Shown here: piece by piece, positions 4,398-6,237 of the stretch
How positions within the stretch are numbered: the first letter of the stretch is position 1
Layout: each line of letters opens with the position of its first letter
DNA from: Deltaproteobacteria bacterium
GTDB taxonomy: Bacteria; Desulfobacterota; Desulfobaccia; Desulfobaccales; 0-14-0-80-60-11
Direction of reading: 5' to 3'
DNA length: 6,237 bases
Assembly: GCA_023381945.1 (NCBI GenBank)
Contig: JAMCQY010000358.1
Span: forward strand, 1 to 6,237
The notes under the pieces: model-generated
The model's input: only the letters and a program-made list of their open reading frames with translations
What the model was told of the DNA's origin: nothing
Databases searched by the model: none
Translations under genes and position numbers: made by a program

Positions 4398-6237
4398 ATG
4401 GCAGGCAAAAACCCCATCAAGTTCACCGACACCACTTTCCGGGACGGCCACCAGTCGCTGCTCGCCACCCGGATGCGCACCGAAGACATCGTGCCCTTCA
4501 TGGAACGCCTGGACCAGATGGGCTATTGGGCCATCGAGGTCTGGGGCGGCGCCACCTTCGACACCACCCACCGCTTCCTGGGCGACGACCCCTGGGAGCG
4601 CATCCGCACCATCAAAGGGATCCTGAAGAAGACCCCCACCATGATGCTGCTCAGAGGCCAGAACCTGGTGGGCTACCGCAACTACGCCGATGACGTCACC
4701 TACCGCTTCGTGCGCTACGCCGCCGAGGCCGGGGTCGACATCTTCCGGGTCTTCGACGCCTTAAACGACATGCGCAACTGGGAGGTGTCGGTCAAGGCCC
4801 TGATGGACGCCAAAAAAGAGGGGCTGATGGCCCACTTCCAGGCCGCGGTGTGCTACAGCCTGACCCAGCGTCGGATGGGCGGCCCCATCTTCAACCTGGA
4901 CTACTACGTCGACTTCGCCAGGAAGAGCGAGGACATGGGGGCCGACTCCTTCGTGCTCAAGGACATGGCCGGCATGGTCTCGCCGAATGATGCGTATGAG
5001 ATTATTAAGGCCATTAAAGAAAACATCAAGATCCCGGTGGAGTTCCACACCCACTACACCTCGGGTCAGGGTTCCATGAGCTACCTCAAGGCCATCGAAG
5101 CGGGCGTGGACGTGCTGGACACCTGCTTATCGCCCTTTGCCCTTAGGACCTCCCAGCCGGCCATCGAGCCGCTCCTGGTGGCGGTGGAGCAGACTGACCG
5201 GGAGACCGGCATGGATTTGGCGAAGCTCATCGAGATCGGCCAGGACCTGGAAAAGGTGGCCGTCAAGTACCGCGACCTGCTGGACACCTCCAAGATGGCC
5301 CAGATCGACACCGGCGTGCTGCTGCACCAGATCCCCGGCGGCATGTACTCCAACCTGGTGAACCAGCTCAAAGAGGCCAACGCCCTGGACCGCATCTTAG
5401 AGGTGATGGCGGATCTGCCCCAGACCAGAAAAGAACTGGGTTACCCGCCGCTGGTGACGCCCACCTCCCAGATTGTCGGCATCCAGGCGGTGATGAACGT
5501 CTTGTTCGGGCGCTATAAGATGGTGCCCGCCGAAGTCAAGGGCCTGGCCTACGGCCTCTACGGCAAGACCCCGGCGCCCATGGACAAAAAGGTCCAGAAG
5601 ATCATCCTCAAGGGCTACGAGCGCGGCGAGGAGCCCACGACCTTACGGCCCGGCGAGATCCTGGAGCCGGAATGGGAAAAGGCGGTGGCCGATACCAAGA
5701 ATCTCGCCAAAAACGACGGCGACGTCCTGATCTATGCCCTGTATCCCACCACCGGGGCCCGCTTCCTCAAGTGGAAATACGGCCTGGAGCCCGTTCCCGA
5801 GGAGGTCAAGGGCAAGACCCTGGAGCAGATCAAGCTGGAGGACGAGGTTTACAGCAAGATTAAACAGAATAAGGTGCTCGCCAAGGTCAAGGAATTCTTG
5901 GATTCTCTGGAAAAGGCTGCCCCGGCCAAGGGCGCGGGTTTGCGGACCTTCAACGTCTTCGTGGACGGCGCCTACTATGAGGTCGAAGTGGAGTGCACTT
6001 CCGGGGCCCCGGTGATCACCTCGCTGGCCCCTGTTAGCGCAGGCTTCCAGCCTGTAGCGGCGGCGGCTCCTAAACCCGCGGCAGCCCCGGCCCCGGCGCC
6101 GGCCGCGGCGCCCAAGCCTGCGGCGGCCCCGGCCGCCGAACTGGCCGCCGGCGAAGTGCCGTTGCGCGCCCCCATGCCCGGCATGATCATCAGCTACAGC
6201 GTCAAGGTGGGCGATCAGGTCAACACCGGCGACCTGG
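4398..6237 (+). CDS. pycB: Biotin-containing pyruvate/oxaloacetate carboxyltransferase (PycB/OadA/transcarboxylase 5S family), 3' end cut by window edge
   Basis: The first 613 codons are present and open to the window end. The protein transfers carboxyl groups between biotin and pyruvate/oxaloacetate in the cytoplasm. The N-terminal TIM barrel begins FTDTTFRDGHQSLLATR (9-25); D16, the presumed carbamylated K188 in VLKDMAG, and H217/H219 in EFHTHYTSG are the four expected metal ligands, with the 29-residue Lys-His spacing of Vibrio OadA. WGGATFD (49-55) and LLRGQNLVGYR (84-94) are typical. The conserved PYC_OADA domain follows with IPGGMYSNLVNQLKE and PPLVTPTSQIVGIQAVMNV. Residues ~554-580 are an Ala/Pro/Lys linker, and APMPGMIISYSVKVGDQVNTG (591-611) is the start of a biotinyl domain; its biotin lysine would lie roughly ten codons past the edge. 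AAGGAG (4386-4391) sits six bases before the ATG. Beside a 12S-like gene it could be a fused 5S-1.3S transcarboxylase subunit; pyruvate carboxylase subunit B or oxaloacetate decarboxylase alpha are the alternatives. Confidence 0.93.
   Translation, partial: MAGKNPIKFTDTTFRDGHQSLLATRMRTEDIVPFMERLDQMGYWAIEVWGGATFDTTHRFLGDDPWERIRTIKGILKKTPTMMLLRGQNLVGYRNYADDVTYRFVRYAAEAGVDIFRVFDALNDMRNWEVSVKALMDAKKEGLMAHFQAAVCYSLTQRRMGGPIFNLDYYVDFARKSEDMGADSFVLKDMAGMVSPNDAYEIIKAIKENIKIPVEFHTHYTSGQGSMSYLKAIEAGVDVLDTCLSPFALRTSQPAIEPLLVAVEQTDRETGMDLAKLIEIGQDLEKVAVKYRDLLDTSKMAQIDTGVLLHQIPGGMYSNLVNQLKEANALDRILEVMADLPQTRKELGYPPLVTPTSQIVGIQAVMNVLFGRYKMVPAEVKGLAYGLYGKTPAPMDKKVQKIILKGYERGEEPTTLRPGEILEPEWEKAVADTKNLAKNDGDVLIYALYPTTGARFLKWKYGLEPVPEEVKGKTLEQIKLEDEVYSKIKQNKVLAKVKEFLDSLEKAAPAKGAGLRTFNVFVDGAYYEVEVECTSGAPVITSLAPVSAGFQPVAAAAPKPAAAPAPAPAAAPKPAAAPAAELAAGEVPLRAPMPGMIISYSVKVGDQVNTGDL

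Noticed and set aside
5975..6190. Ala/Gly-rich antisense open frame near the right edge
   Set aside because: It is the shadow of the Ala-Pro linker codons of the biotin carboxyltransferase.

Overview
The window reads as a GC-rich bacterial chromosome fragment. Protein family mix, GC-biased third codon positions in the two carboxylase genes, and spacer DNA full of C/G-run palindromes and AGCTGACAGCT-type repeats suggest an anaerobic Desulfobacterota (former Deltaproteobacteria) lineage. That placement is inference from style and gene content; no rRNA or marker gene is present.

Layout. (1) 2-832 (+): the 3' part of a tandem universal stress protein gene, running in from the left edge. (2) 907-1350 (-): a hotdog-fold acyl-CoA thioesterase of the 4-hydroxybenzoyl-CoA thioesterase/YbgC type, convergent with the stress gene. 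(3) 1479-2012 (-): a small secreted protein of unassigned function, closed by a clear intrinsic terminator at 1404-1434, so it is probably not cotranscribed with the thioesterase. (4) 2013-2321: a divergent control region with a candidate promoter facing each way and a 17-bp direct repeat between them. (5) 2322-3875 (+): a complete biotin-dependent carboxyltransferase subunit (PccB/MmdA/transcarboxylase 12S family). (6) 3876-4397: a 522-bp non-coding spacer built almost entirely of palindromes, G-runs and short repeats. (7) 4398-6237 (+): a pyruvate/oxaloacetate carboxyltransferase (PycB/OadA/transcarboxylase 5S family) fused through an Ala-Pro linker to a biotinyl domain, cut by the right edge just before the expected biotin-accepting lysine.

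How the genes fit together. A CoA-ester carboxyltransferase next to a keto-acid carboxyltransferase carrying its own biotin arm is the part list of transcarboxylase (methylmalonyl-CoA + pyruvate <-> propionyl-CoA + oxaloacetate), with the 5S and 1.3S parts on one chain. This would save the ATP of a biotin carboxylase and suits propionate metabolism by the methylmalonyl-CoA route. The alternatives are that each subunit works with a biotin carboxylase or a membrane decarboxylase encoded elsewhere. The stress protein, thioesterase and secreted protein have no evident functional link to this pair.

The most notable non-coding features are the repeat mosaic between the two carboxyltransferase genes, including two G-quadruplex-capable tracts on opposite strands and oppositely oriented copies of an AGCTGTCAGC-type repeat near its ends, and the repeat pair between the divergent promoters. 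No tRNA, rRNA, transposase or CRISPR array was seen.
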